From VAZQ01 sp963841705 (GTDB lineage Bacteria > Pseudomonadota > Alphaproteobacteria > Rhizobiales > Xanthobacteraceae), in contig CAWJDY010000031.1 in the NCBI GenBank assembly GCA_963841705.1, forward strand, positions 1 to 64,000: 64,000 nucleotides of DNA, written 5' to 3'. Position 1 is the stretch's first letter. Each line of letters starts with the position of its first letter. Shown here one piece after another: positions 28,200 to 37,531 of this stretch. Position numbers and translations under genes: made by a program. The notes under the pieces are model-generated. The model was not told the DNA's origin, made no database searches, and was given only the letters and a program-made list of their open reading frames with translations.

Positions 28200-29843
28200 A
28201 TGCCGTTCTTCCAGCTCGTCCGCCGCGAATTGCAGGGCTCCCTCAACCGGCTCGTACTCATGGCCGCGCTCGGGGGAATCAGCACAGCCTCGATTCTGGC
28301 CGCCATCAACTCTGGTGCGCAAGCGGCCGATAACGGCAAACCCAGTCTCTGGTCGGCGACGCTCTTCATCGTCGCGCTCCTCCTGTTCATCAAGACGCAG
28401 AACTACGTCCTGCTCACGGCGACCGCCGAGATCGAGGGCATCATCCACAAGGTGCGAGTGCGCCTGATGAACCACGTCCGGCACTCCGAGTTGCTGCCGC
28501 TGGACGAAATCGGGCGCGCCGAGATCGTTGCTGCAATTACCAGGGAGACCGCGCTCCTCACCCAAGCGAGCAACGCCCTCGCTTTTGCGGCACAGGGCGC
28601 CGTTCTCCTCATCTTCGTCGCGCTCTACGTCGCCTATCTGTCTCTGCTGGCGTTTGCGCTGAGCGTCATAATCGTCGGCGTGGCGGCCGTGCTATTCCAC
28701 TCGAGGAGTCGTCAACTCGCTAAGGCGACGCAGGAGGCGTCCCAATGGGAAAATCGGCTGTATAATCGCGTAATGGACCTCCTTGATGGCTTCAAGGAGG
28801 TCCGCCTCAATAGTTCGCGCAGTGAAGATTTGTACGGGGACATCCTCGAAGTATCGAGAACTGCCGCAAACATTAAAATTCGCACGCAGGCCGAGACCTT
28901 CAAGCGGATGGTCTTCCTGCAGAGCTCGATGTACGCAATGCTCGGAGCCATCGTGTTCGCCGTCCCGGTCCTCAGCGACACGCTCGCGGGGGCCTCGATC
29001 GGGAAGACCGTAACCGCGCTGGTCTTCGTTATTGGAGCATGTTTCGGGCTCGTACAGTCGATCCCCCTCTTGTCCGGTGCAAACGCAGCAGCAGGCAACA
29101 TCGAACGCCTCGAGACTCGGCTCGCGGCGGCGGCTGCCGGCATCCGGGTCGAGGCCATGCAACCGACGACCCGCTTTGAGCGTATCGATCTGCGCAATAT
29201 TACTTTCAGCTATGTCGAGAAATCTACTGACTCCGTCTTCAAGGTTGGCCCCGTGGACTTCACCCTGCGGTCCGGCGAGCTCGTCTTCATTACCGGCGGC
29301 AATGGCTCCGGAAAATCGACATTTCTGAAGCTCTTCGCGAGCCTGTATAAACCCGACTCCGGCGAGATCACTCTGGACGGCGTGCTCGTGACCGACAGGA
29401 CGCGTGAGGCGTACCGGCAGCTGATGTCCGCGATTTTCGTCGACTACCATCTTTTCCAACGGCTCTACGGAATCCCCGATCCCGACCCGGTTGAGGTGGA
29501 CCGCCTTTTGGCGCAATTCCACCTGATCGACAAAACTCATCTTGTGAACGGCGAGTTCGATACGATCGACCTGTCGACGGGTCAGCGCAAGCGCCTCGGG
29601 CTTATCGTGAGTTTGCTGGAGAAGCGGCCGATTTTGCTGCTAGACGAATGGGCCGCCGACCAGGACCCCGAATTTCGGCGCAGATTCTATTTTGATCTCT
29701 TGCCGAGCTTGCATCGAGCTGGCGTAACCGTGGTCGCCATAACGCATGATGACCGCTATCTCGACGAGATGGATCTTCCTGCTCGCAGGCTGCGGATGGA
29801 TGAAGGTCGCTTCGTCGACCAAGCGGTACTAGAGACTGGCTGA
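28200..29843 (+). CDS. Cyclic peptide export ABC transporter (PvdE/SyrD type)
   Basis: A fused permease-ATPase of 547 residues that exports non-ribosomal peptides across the inner membrane. The N-terminal 300 residues hold about six membrane segments (first at about 18-40 and 55-75). The nucleotide-binding domain follows: Walker A GGNGSGKST at about 365, signature LSTGQRKRL at about 462, and Walker B ILLLDEWAADQDPEFRR at about 480. DEWAADQDP in place of the common DEATSALD is typical of the PvdE/SyrD group that works with NRPS siderophores and lipopeptides. It is divergent from the NRPS and the obvious exporter of its product. The start is the ATG at 28200. Confidence 0.92.
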   Translation: MPFFQLVRRELQGSLNRLVLMAALGGISTASILAAINSGAQAADNGKPSLWSATLFIVALLLFIKTQNYVLLTATAEIEGIIHKVRVRLMNHVRHSELLPLDEIGRAEIVAAITRETALLTQASNALAFAAQGAVLLIFVALYVAYLSLLAFALSVIIVGVAAVLFHSRSRQLAKATQEASQWENRLYNRVMDLLDGFKEVRLNSSRSEDLYGDILEVSRTAANIKIRTQAETFKRMVFLQSSMYAMLGAIVFAVPVLSDTLAGASIGKTVTALVFVIGACFGLVQSIPLLSGANAAAGNIERLETRLAAAAAGIRVEAMQPTTRFERIDLRNITFSYVEKSTDSVFKVGPVDFTLRSGELVFITGGNGSGKSTFLKLFASLYKPDSGEITLDGVLVTDRTREAYRQLMSAIFVDYHLFQRLYGIPDPDPVEVDRLLAQFHLIDKTHLVNGEFDTIDLSTGQRKRLGLIVSLLEKRPILLLDEWAADQDPEFRRRFYFDLLPSLHRAGVTVVAITHDDRYLDEMDLPARRLRMDEGRFVDQAVLETG

Positions 29844-30047
29844 TGAAAGCCGGCCGGCAGAGGCGCAACACTATTCCTGTCCGCCGTCGATGAGCCTCTT
29901 CGCTCGAAGCTGATCCTGCCGCGAATTGCGGGGCGCCACCGAGTGCCCCACAGCTAAAATTATGGTCAGACGGCGGATTAACGGGTAATATGGCATCGGA
30001 TTTGATTCGTCGCGTTCCCAACCAGTCGGGCCCAGGGATACTGAAGG

Positions 30048-30716
30048 GTGACGAGTTCGATCATCACCATCGCAACGATGAAGGGCGGCAGCGGCAAAAG
30101 CACGCTTGCAAGCTGCCTGGCTGTGCACTGGCATCTCAACGGGCGGCGAGTTGCAATCATAGATGCGGATCCGCAGCGCTCGATCGCGCGGCTTGCCGCG
30201 CGGGAGCGGGCCCTCGGGGGTGTGTCGGTCGTCGAGGATGCGACGCGTGAGGTCGGCAACACGGCCCATCGCCTCTGCGGCGAATTTGAGCTGATTGTCG
30301 TCGATACCCCTGGGTTCCGCTCGGATGCCACGCTTGGCTGTCTCGCAACGAGTGATTTCGTCCTCGTCCCGGTCAAACCCTCCCCATTCGATGTCGATCG
30401 CATGCTCGACACGCTCACCATGCTTAACGCCAGCGCTCGGAATGGAACGCCCAATTTTAGCTGCGTGCTGACCCAAACGACGCGCGATTCCGTCATTGGC
30501 AAGCACATTCGTGCCGAACTCGTTGAAGCCGGATTTCCGGTTCTTGCCAGCGAGATGAGAAACCGCATCATTTATGCGGAAGCAGCGCTGTGGGGGGCTA
30601 CTCCAACGCTTGTGGACCGCCGTGGACCGGCCGCCCTTGATATCGCGGCTCTCGCAGGAGAGATCGACGCTATCGTCCATGCACGGTTCAATACGAGGCG
30701 AGTCGCGTCCGCATGA
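30048..30716 (+). CDS. ParA/MinD-type ATPase
   Basis: A protein of 222 residues with a GTG start. The deviant Walker A motif KGGSGKST at residues 12-19 carries the signature lysine of the ParA/MinD superfamily. IIDADPQRS (switch I) follows at about 37-45 and VVDTPG (Walker B) at about 84-89. Members bind the nucleoid or membrane as ATP dimers and position plasmids, chromosomes or protein complexes. No ParB or parS-like element is nearby, so it is an orphan. It is translationally coupled to the downstream DUF697-like gene: the stop and next ATG overlap in ATGA. This points to joint function, for example placing a membrane complex. That role is inference. Confidence 0.8.
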   Translation: MTSSIITIATMKGGSGKSTLASCLAVHWHLNGRRVAIIDADPQRSIARLAARERALGGVSVVEDATREVGNTAHRLCGEFELIVVDTPGFRSDATLGCLATSDFVLVPVKPSPFDVDRMLDTLTMLNASARNGTPNFSCVLTQTTRDSVIGKHIRAELVEAGFPVLASEMRNRIIYAEAALWGATPTLVDRRGPAALDIAALAGEIDAIVHARFNTRRVASA

Positions 30717-31351
30717 ATAAGAAGAAGCTGCCCAAGGCAATCGTTTGCCGCAACGACGAAGCTCATCCACCGAGCTCGCCGAGCGGCGCCGCCACCGCGG
30801 GACAACAAGGCCCCGCCGACTGCGACAGCATGCGCAATACAGTGGTTTCGGAGCTGCCGTTACAGGCCGCCGACAATGTCGTCCAGATGATCTCGCCGGC
30901 AGCTTCCGTTTCGCCCGATCGCGCCTCCAAAGTGTCGGATCCACCGCAGCTCGCCGTAAATATTGCGCGCCGCCAATCCAAGGCGCAGGCGATTGTCAAC
31001 CGGTATGCCGCCTACTCAGCCATTGGCGGACTGGTGCCATTGGCGCTTGCCAATTTTGCCGGGATTACAACAATCATCCTGCGCATGGTGAAGGTGCTCT
31101 GCAAGCACTATGGCGTACCCTTCGAGGATGACCGAGCTCGCGCTATAGTCATCGCGCTCGTAGGCGGTGCCATTCCGACTGGGGCGGCCGCGATCACCAC
31201 GTCCACTCTACTCTACATCGTGCCGCCGGCCGCAGTGTTGGGTGTTGCAGTGTGCAGTGTGACGGCCGGGGTATTCACCCGCAGCGTTGGGCGCGTCTTT
31301 ATCGAGCATTTCGAGGGCGGAGCATCTTTGGACACCTTGTCCGCGTCATAA
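30713..31351 (+). CDS. DUF697-like membrane protein (copy 2)
   Basis: A protein of 212 residues. The first 95 residues are polar and low in predicted structure. The remainder matches copy 1: ILRMVKVLCKHYGVPF at about 120-135, VGGAIPTGAAA, and a final VFIEHFEGG near residue 199, with hydrophobic segments at about 100-120, 142-165 and 168-190. It starts inside the ParA-type gene (ATGA overlap). It is the last gene on the plus strand before the convergent haem cluster, 18 bp away. Copies 1 and 2 are divergent paralogues, perhaps two subunits of one complex. Function is unknown. Confidence 0.65.
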   Translation: MNKKKLPKAIVCRNDEAHPPSSPSGAATAGQQGPADCDSMRNTVVSELPLQAADNVVQMISPAASVSPDRASKVSDPPQLAVNIARRQSKAQAIVNRYAAYSAIGGLVPLALANFAGITTIILRMVKVLCKHYGVPFEDDRARAIVIALVGGAIPTGAAAITTSTLLYIVPPAAVLGVAVCSVTAGVFTRSVGRVFIEHFEGGASLDTLSAS

Positions 31352-31369
31352 GACTGCCACCCCAATAGC

Positions 31370-33028
31370 TCACGACCGAAACAGATGACGAATGCGGGTC
31401 CAGTTCGCGACCCGCGCATCATTGTTCGCTTCGGAATCCACCTCGCTCGCAGCCTCCGGTTCAGGACCGGGATCGTCAGGGGCGTGCACTAGCGGGATAA
31501 CCCCCGGCGCGAGCGGGATGGGGGCGAGCGTAGGGTGTCGTCGAACAAGCTTGTGCAACAAACCCGCGGGGGGGTCCGTCTGCTCGACGGATTTTGCCTC
31601 ACTTTCCGTACGCTTCAGCAGGTGCGAGCCCTCAGCTTGGCCTGGGCTTTCTGAAATAGCCGCTCCGGTGGTGCTAGCCGCTGCAGCGGCTTCAGCGCCC
31701 TCATGCAATGGCGCGCCGCTTGGTTCCGCCTCGATGAGGAGGCGTGCGGGCTCCTCACCGCTGAGCGGATCCTTCCACTCGAAAGCATCCAGCCGGCCGG
31801 TGATGGGTGAAACCGGAAGCCAGCGTTCCGAAACGAACCCGTCCGCCGTCCAAGCAGGGTCCCGCCGAGCACTGAGGGCTCGCGCCATCCATTCGCGTGC
31901 GCGGCCTTCGTCCCCGTGCTGCATGCGTTCGAGCTGCGCCATCAGTATGGCTACGCGCTTGCTCGGCGCATCGAGCAGCGGTGTAAGCGCGTCCCGGGCG
32001 ATCGTAAATTCCTGAGCATACAGCGCAGCCCCCGCAACAGCGAGCGCAGCTTCTGCATTGCCCGGCGCCTTTACCGCGAGTGTCTGGATCCGCGCCAATC
32101 TCTCGCGGGCTGAGTTGCCGGGCCGAAGGTGGCCATAGGCATCCGCGAGCTCAGGATGCGGATTGGCTCGCCATGCAGTCTCAATGATGCGCGCTGCCTT
32201 ACGCGGCTCGCCGATTTCTGCGAGGACCCTCCCAGCAACGGCCGCCGCAGGTACAAAGCCGGGTGCGAGCTTTACCGCTTCGAGCGCAAGCGCACTGGCC
32301 TGGGCTCGATCACTATCCTCGAGGCCCAGGGCCTGCGCCGTGAGCAGCACCGCGCGCTGGCGCCGATAGGCCACCCGGTCCACGCTCTGCATATTGCGCT
32401 CCAGCCGATGCAGCGCGCCGCTCCAATCGCCGGAGATGCAGCGAAATTCCAGCACGGCCTGTCCGGCCCATGCGGGCACGGAATCGTGCTTGGCCGCCTC
32501 CTCGGCGTAAAAGAGCGCGGCGGTCGGATCGTTGCGGCGTCGTGCCTCGACAAACAAACCATGCAGTCCAAGCATCCTCGTTTGGTCGCGGCCCGCCATG
32601 AGCTCGAAATTGCGAACGGCACCCGCAGCATCGCCGCAGAGCTGCGCTGTCTGCGCGCGCAAAAGGAGCGTGAGCGGCTCCTCCGGCAGCGTGCGATTTG
32701 CCTCTTCCATGAATCTGCGCGCTGCGATTGGATCGCCTGAGCCGACAGCAATCAGGCCCTGCGACAGCGCAAAGCGCCCACGAGCGTAGCGGCGGTTTTG
32801 CAAATGGGTTCCAACACGATCAGGCATCCGGACCAGCGCGCGGAGCGCGGACCACAGTATTTTGGCCAAAGCGGCTAGGGCCAATACGGCACCTATCAAA
32901 ACCATGACCGATGTATCGACCCGCTGGTCGAGCCATGTGATGGCAACATCACCCGGCCGGTCGGCGAGCCAGACGGCGCCAAAGGCGAGGAGCCCCAAAA
33001 CCAGAAGATAAACGACGACTCGCATCAT
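31370..33028 (-). CDS. HemY-like TPR membrane protein
   Basis: A protein of 552 residues. Two N-terminal membrane helices (about 5-22 and 42-63) enclose the HemY_N-type segment DVAITWLDQRVDTS, followed by tetratricopeptide-type helical repeats to about residue 400 and a disordered Ala/Pro/Glu tail. Family members follow hemC and hemD in proteobacteria. They are not the protoporphyrinogen oxidase also called HemY, and their biochemical role is unsettled. It is last in a hemC-hemD-Mic60-like-HemY-like minus-strand run and ends 18 bp from the plus-strand DUF697 gene. Confidence 0.85.
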   Translation of the reverse strand: MMRVVVYLLVLGLLAFGAVWLADRPGDVAITWLDQRVDTSVMVLIGAVLALAALAKILWSALRALVRMPDRVGTHLQNRRYARGRFALSQGLIAVGSGDPIAARRFMEEANRTLPEEPLTLLLRAQTAQLCGDAAGAVRNFELMAGRDQTRMLGLHGLFVEARRRNDPTAALFYAEEAAKHDSVPAWAGQAVLEFRCISGDWSGALHRLERNMQSVDRVAYRRQRAVLLTAQALGLEDSDRAQASALALEAVKLAPGFVPAAAVAGRVLAEIGEPRKAARIIETAWRANPHPELADAYGHLRPGNSARERLARIQTLAVKAPGNAEAALAVAGAALYAQEFTIARDALTPLLDAPSKRVAILMAQLERMQHGDEGRAREWMARALSARRDPAWTADGFVSERWLPVSPITGRLDAFEWKDPLSGEEPARLLIEAEPSGAPLHEGAEAAAAASTTGAAISESPGQAEGSHLLKRTESEAKSVEQTDPPAGLLHKLVRRHPTLAPIPLAPGVIPLVHAPDDPGPEPEAASEVDSEANNDARVANWTRIRHLFRS

Positions 33029-33137
33029 CGCGTCGGACCGGCCCAGGTCGTGCGTGTGAGATTACTCCGGCCGGGCTCGCTCAGTGGCCCGACCCTGCGT
33101 GAGACCGCAGGTCTGCAAGGTAGTCCTCGGATTGCGC

Positions 33138-34406
33138 TCATTTGCTCAAGCCTGCCAGCGCACCCGCGAGTAGCCGCTGGCTGGAGTGTACTGCCGCGGA
33201 TCGCGCTTCCGCTTTCTCGATCCACGCTTCAGCGGGGGCTCGCACGGCCGGTGGTAGCTCATTCAGCTCGGCAACCGCGCCCGCGAGATCTGCGTGGGCG
33301 GCCTTGATCTCGATCCGGTCCAGGATCGCCGATACCTCCGTACCCTCTTTCTCCTGCTCCGGCCGGATACGGATGAGCTTCTCCGCGTTGGCCTGCAGTT
33401 TTGCAAGAAAGCTCCGGTGCTTGGGCTCCACGGCCCGCAACGAGGGTATCAAAGCCAGGAGATCGCGACTCAGCGTTGCCGGGCTAGGGATGCCGGACTC
33501 CGCAAAGGGTTCTAGCGGGGCCAACAGGTCGGGATTGGCGCCAAGCGATTTCACTGCGGCCAGCTCCGGCGCAAAGGGTTGCCCCCGTTCCATTGTGGAG
33601 GTGAGCGCTGTAGCCGCGATGGCGAACCGGCCGGAAGCGTCGTGAGCCTTGCTCAGCGCACTTTCAACTGCGCCAACCCGGTCGGCCAGCGACCTTACCT
33701 CGCCGGCGATCTTCTCCCGCACCCCAACATCATCAGCGGTGGCCACTTTGTTGCCGAGCTCTGCCAGCACAGCAGCAATCGCCTCCCCACGCTGGCGGGC
33801 CTCGCGGGCGGCCTCGGTGGCGCCCTCGGTTTGTTGAGCAACTGTGCCGACGCGAGCGGAGAGCCCTTTCAAATCGCTTTCAAGGGCGGAAAACCGATCG
33901 GCGGATGCGATATCGACTGGAGTGGACCCCAATTTCGCAATCACCCCCTCGAGCTCGCGAATACGACTGGCCAGTCCCTCAATGACTCCGCGATCTGCTT
34001 CTCCAGCAGGCGGGCTGGCCCTTGCATCCCTGAGCTGACCTTCGACGCGGGATACCCGCGCACCAAGCTCTTTCAGATCGGTATCGCGGATGACCAAAAA
34101 TCCCGCCACCACCAAGGCGGCCGCAATCACGGCGCCGCTCAGGCCGCCCGCGATCAGCGCCTTCCAATCGATATGCTTTCCCGAGCCAGCCGGTGGAGAA
34201 GCATCTGCGCTATCGTGCTGCAAAGATTCTGCCGCAGCGTTGGGGGCCTCCTCGACCGACGCTGGCTGGGCGGACTGGGCATCGGTGGGAGCTTCCGGTT
34301 GCACATCCGCGTCCTTGATCTCGGTAGCGTCGAGATCGATGGTTCGTCCCTTTCTCGGTCGATTTTCGTCACCGAGCGGTTCTCTGGAAGAAGGCTGATC
34401 ACTCAT
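33138..34406 (-). CDS. Mitofilin/Mic60-like inner membrane protein
   Basis: A protein of 422 residues. An acidic, disordered N-terminus of about 80 residues leads to a single membrane helix at about 88-110 (LSGAVIAAALVVAGFLVI), then a long coiled-coil-prone stretch (about 112-260) and a C-terminal domain with AEAWIEKAEARSAA near 390. The layout and its place between hemD and the HemY-like gene fit the alphaproteobacterial Mic60 homologues thought to shape intracytoplasmic membranes. The family call rests on architecture and synteny. Confidence 0.75.
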   Translation of the reverse strand: MSDQPSSREPLGDENRPRKGRTIDLDATEIKDADVQPEAPTDAQSAQPASVEEAPNAAAESLQHDSADASPPAGSGKHIDWKALIAGGLSGAVIAAALVVAGFLVIRDTDLKELGARVSRVEGQLRDARASPPAGEADRGVIEGLASRIRELEGVIAKLGSTPVDIASADRFSALESDLKGLSARVGTVAQQTEGATEAAREARQRGEAIAAVLAELGNKVATADDVGVREKIAGEVRSLADRVGAVESALSKAHDASGRFAIAATALTSTMERGQPFAPELAAVKSLGANPDLLAPLEPFAESGIPSPATLSRDLLALIPSLRAVEPKHRSFLAKLQANAEKLIRIRPEQEKEGTEVSAILDRIEIKAAHADLAGAVAELNELPPAVRAPAEAWIEKAEARSAAVHSSQRLLAGALAGLSK

Positions 34407-34518
34407 GGGTCGCGATTCCTATGCCGATCACGAACGGCTCACAACCTTCGTTCGGAGAGGACGGGCGCATGCCCGATCATGATGGGGACGCGGGGGCCTG
34501 AAGATGCGCTGGTTCGGA

Positions 34519-35229
34519 TCACGTTCGCGAGTTCACGAGTTCGATCAGCGCCGCCTCATCGGGTCGCGCCGCGATCTTTATTCCACCAGCGTCATACGCC
34601 GCAAGTGGTGCGGCGACTTGTGCTGATAAACAATAGTGGGCTGGCGCAAGCGCGCCCTCCATTACGCCACAACGCAAGGCCGAATTGATGTAGGCCTCAG
34701 CGCTACGCTTCGAGAAATGCATTACCCCTTCGATTTTCCGCTGCGACAGCGCCGCCTGGATCGCGTCGGGAAATTCGGTGGCCTTGAGCATGCGATACAC
34801 CACTACTGGGACAACCGTGAAGGAAGCTCCCGGAAGGCCAACATCGCCGGCGCGATTTTCCGCGCAAAGGTAAGCAAGCCCGGCGTGACTTGCGCCGAAT
34901 CGATCGCTCAGCATTTTGGCCAGATCATTTCTGTCCCCATCGGCGGAATACACCTCAAGAAATCCGGTAGCATGCGCGGCGTCTGCGGTATGGCGGCCGA
35001 CTGTGAATGCCGGCAGCGACGTGAGGCGCTCACGCCAAGATTGGGCGTGGAGCGCACGCGCCGCGTTTGCGCTGGTCATCACGACCGCCGCGAACGCCTG
35101 ATCCGGCAAGATGCAGTGAACCGGATCGAAGCACAGCATTGGAGCCATGAGCACATCATGCCCGTACGCGCGCAACGCCTCGGCCGTACGCTCTGCCTCG
35201 GGCTTAGGTCGGGTGATCAGGAGCCTCAC
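34519..35229 (-). CDS. hemD: Uroporphyrinogen-III synthase
   Basis: A protein of 236 residues that closes and inverts ring D of hydroxymethylbilane to make uroporphyrinogen III. The N-terminal LLITRPKPEAERTAEAL and the two-lobed layout fit HemD, a family with low sequence conservation. The GTG start overlaps the hemC stop, so the two are translationally coupled. The neighbouring hemC supports the call. Confidence 0.85.
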   Translation of the reverse strand: MRLLITRPKPEAERTAEALRAYGHDVLMAPMLCFDPVHCILPDQAFAAVVMTSANAARALHAQSWRERLTSLPAFTVGRHTADAAHATGFLEVYSADGDRNDLAKMLSDRFGASHAGLAYLCAENRAGDVGLPGASFTVVPVVVYRMLKATEFPDAIQAALSQRKIEGVMHFSKRSAEAYINSALRCGVMEGALAPAHYCLSAQVAAPLAAYDAGGIKIAARPDEAALIELVNSRT

Positions 35230-36173
35230 GATGGGGCCGGTTGGAAAAAATCGCCGCCAGCTCTCGCCCTGAGCTCGCGGCCGGCATCAGCGCCGATGAG
35301 AACGGCATCAGCGGGCGATCCCTCACGTTCGATCGCAAAATGGTCGCTGCCATCCGGTTTTGCAATCAGGCCGCGAAAATGCAGCCGGCTGCCACGAAGA
35401 ACCGCGTGGGCTGCAATCGGCGTCCGGCATGAACCATCAAGCGCCGCAAGAAACGCGCGCTCGGCGCTGAGCGCGCTGGCGGACGGGGGATCGTTGAGCA
35501 CAGCCAACAACGGCAGAACGCGCGTATCCTCGGCGCGTGCTTCGATTGCTATGATCCCCTGACCTGCTGCGGGCAGGAATTCTTCGACCTCCAGGACGGC
35601 AGTTGCCACGTCCGCGATGCCCAGCCGCTTCAAGCCCGCAAGGGCAAGCACGATGGCATCTACGGCGCCGGCTTGCAGTTTGGCCAAACGTGTCTCCACA
35701 TTCCCGCGAATGCTGACCACCTCTAGATCGGGGCGCAACCTTTTGACGAGAGCCTGCCGCCGCAGCGAGGCGGTCCCGACGATTGCGCCTTCCGGCAGAT
35801 CGCGCAGGCTCTGAGCTTTAGGGCTTATGAAGACATCGCGGGCATCTTCGCGGGGCGGAACAGCAGCAATTACCAGCCCTGCCGGCAGCACCGTTGGCAT
35901 GTCTTTGGCCGAATGCACGGCCGCGTCTATGCTCCCGGCCACGAGCGCCTGCTCGATCTCCTTGGTGAATAGGCCTTTGCCCCCTATTTCCATGAGCGGC
36001 CGGTCGCGAATAAGGTCTCCACTCGTGCGGATGATTTCGAGCCTGACTCGTTCCCGCGAGCCTCCGTGAATGCGTGCAAGGCGGCCGCGCACCTCGTCGG
36101 CTTGCGCGAGCGCCAGCGGGCTGCCACGCGTCCCGATGCGCAAAATCTCATCGCCATGAGCAACCGATCGCAC
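35226..36173 (-). CDS. hemC: Porphobilinogen deaminase (hydroxymethylbilane synthase)
   Basis: The enzyme joins four porphobilinogens into hydroxymethylbilane. It opens with ILRIGTRGSPLALAQADEVR and has SAKDMPT, GTASLRRQ and, near residue 240, GSCRTPIAAHA, whose Cys carries the dipyrromethane cofactor. The reading frame is open back to 36362, but that longer form adds 60 or so unusual residues and runs up to the divergent tsaD. I chose the GTG at 36173 (VRSVAHGDEILRIG), giving 315 residues, normal for the family; a GTG at 36185 is also possible. It is the first gene of the minus-strand haem run. Confidence 0.9.
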   Translation of the reverse strand: MRSVAHGDEILRIGTRGSPLALAQADEVRGRLARIHGGSRERVRLEIIRTSGDLIRDRPLMEIGGKGLFTKEIEQALVAGSIDAAVHSAKDMPTVLPAGLVIAAVPPREDARDVFISPKAQSLRDLPEGAIVGTASLRRQALVKRLRPDLEVVSIRGNVETRLAKLQAGAVDAIVLALAGLKRLGIADVATAVLEVEEFLPAAGQGIIAIEARAEDTRVLPLLAVLNDPPSASALSAERAFLAALDGSCRTPIAAHAVLRGSRLHFRGLIAKPDGSDHFAIEREGSPADAVLIGADAGRELRARAGGDFFQPAPS

Positions 36174-36388
36174 AAAAGATTGCACGCCGTAACCTCGCAG
36201 GGCCGCCCCTGTCGGACCAACGAGGACCGTAGCGCGGATGCGCAGCTCGGGGAAACCCGCATCTGCTTGGCACGAGGCTGGGCGTTTTGGACCCCCGTTT
36301 GGGCATCGCTGGAACGAGCGGCAGTCTGGGGCACGGCCGAGAGAAGTCGTCGGTGGTCGCACGACCTGCTCTATGAACGAGAAGCTTG

Positions 36389-37480
36389 ATGCTTCTACTC
36401 GGCATCGAGACGACCTGCGATGAGACCGCGGCCGCCGTGGTCGAGCATCGTGGTGCCGGACCCGGCGCCATCCTCGCGAATGTAATTCTGTCTCAAGTCA
36501 AAGAGCACGCTGCTTTCGGAGGAGTTGTGCCGGAAATCGCCGCCCGCGCACACGTCGAGACCCTCGACATGATCGTTGCCCAGGCCATGGCAGAGGCGCA
36601 ATGCAGCTTCAACGTTATCGACGGGATTGCCGCAGCCGCCGGCCCTGGCCTCATCGGTGGCGTCATTGTGGGCCTCACGACCGCAAAGGCCATCGCGCTG
36701 GTGACAGAGAAACCGCTCATTGCGGTCAACCACCTCGAAGCGCATGCCCTCACGGCGAGGCTGACGGATGGCACACCATTCCCCTATTGCCTGTTCCTCG
36801 CATCCGGCGGGCACACGCAAATTGTCGCGGTGCTGGGGGTGGGCGACTATGTCCGACTTGGAACAACGCTTGATGATGCCATCGGCGAGGCGTTCGACAA
36901 AACTGCAAAGCTTCTCGGGCTCGGTTACCCCGGCGGTCCACGCGTTGAAAAAGAGGCACTCGGCGGGAACTCAGAGCGCTTCATCCTGCCGCGCCCCATG
37001 ATAGGGCGCGGGCACGCCGATTTCTCCTTATCGGGATTGAAGACGGCGCTCCAACTCGAGGCGGAACGGATCGCACCGCTTACTGACGAGGATGTTCGCG
37101 ACCTCTGCGCCTCATTCCAACAGAGCATAATGGACATAGTCGCAGATCGGCTTCGCAGCGGCCTCAAATTATTCCGCGACCGCTACGGCAAGCCGAGCGC
37201 CTTGGTCGCTGCTGGCGGAGTTGCGGCCAATGAAGCGATCCGCAAGATTCTCCACCGCATTGCGTTCGAGGCCGGCACGGCGCTTGTCATTCCTCCAGGC
37301 GAGTTGTGCACGGATAACGCAGCCATGATCGCCTGGGCCGGAGCGGAACGCCTGGCCCTGGGGCTTACGGATACACTTGGGGCCACGCCGCGCGCACGCT
37401 GGTCGTTGGATGACGTGGGACCTGCCCGCAAGCGCCCGTCAGATGCACCAAACTCGTTCCAGAAGAGTGGCGTTGAGTGA
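36389..37480 (+). CDS. tsaD: tRNA N6-adenosine threonylcarbamoyltransferase
   Basis: TsaD transfers the threonylcarbamoyl group to A37 of ANN-decoding tRNAs, working with TsaB and TsaE. There are 363 residues from the ATG at 36389; a TTG directly before it is a less likely start. Visible motifs are LLGIETTCDETAAAVV at the N-terminus, the metal-binding HLEAH, ASGGHTQIV, and GELCTDNAAMIAWAG near the C-terminus. It is divergent from hemC and followed 52 bp later by gpsA. Confidence 0.96.
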   Translation: MLLLGIETTCDETAAAVVEHRGAGPGAILANVILSQVKEHAAFGGVVPEIAARAHVETLDMIVAQAMAEAQCSFNVIDGIAAAAGPGLIGGVIVGLTTAKAIALVTEKPLIAVNHLEAHALTARLTDGTPFPYCLFLASGGHTQIVAVLGVGDYVRLGTTLDDAIGEAFDKTAKLLGLGYPGGPRVEKEALGGNSERFILPRPMIGRGHADFSLSGLKTALQLEAERIAPLTDEDVRDLCASFQQSIMDIVADRLRSGLKLFRDRYGKPSALVAAGGVAANEAIRKILHRIAFEAGTALVIPPGELCTDNAAMIAWAGAERLALGLTDTLGATPRARWSLDDVGPARKRPSDAPNSFQKSGVE

Positions 37481-37531
37481 TCCACAAGTCACTCCCAACC
37501 TCGCCGCTTCTAACAACGTCCTGACGGGGCC

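Noticed and set aside
30048..30716. Plasmid or chromosome partition locus
   Set aside because: Only a ParA-type ATPase is present; there is no ParB gene, no parS-like repeat and no replication gene. It is coupled to a membrane-protein gene instead.
36174..36362. N-terminal extension of hemC
   Set aside because: The extra residues are not HemC-like and fill the divergent promoter region of tsaD.
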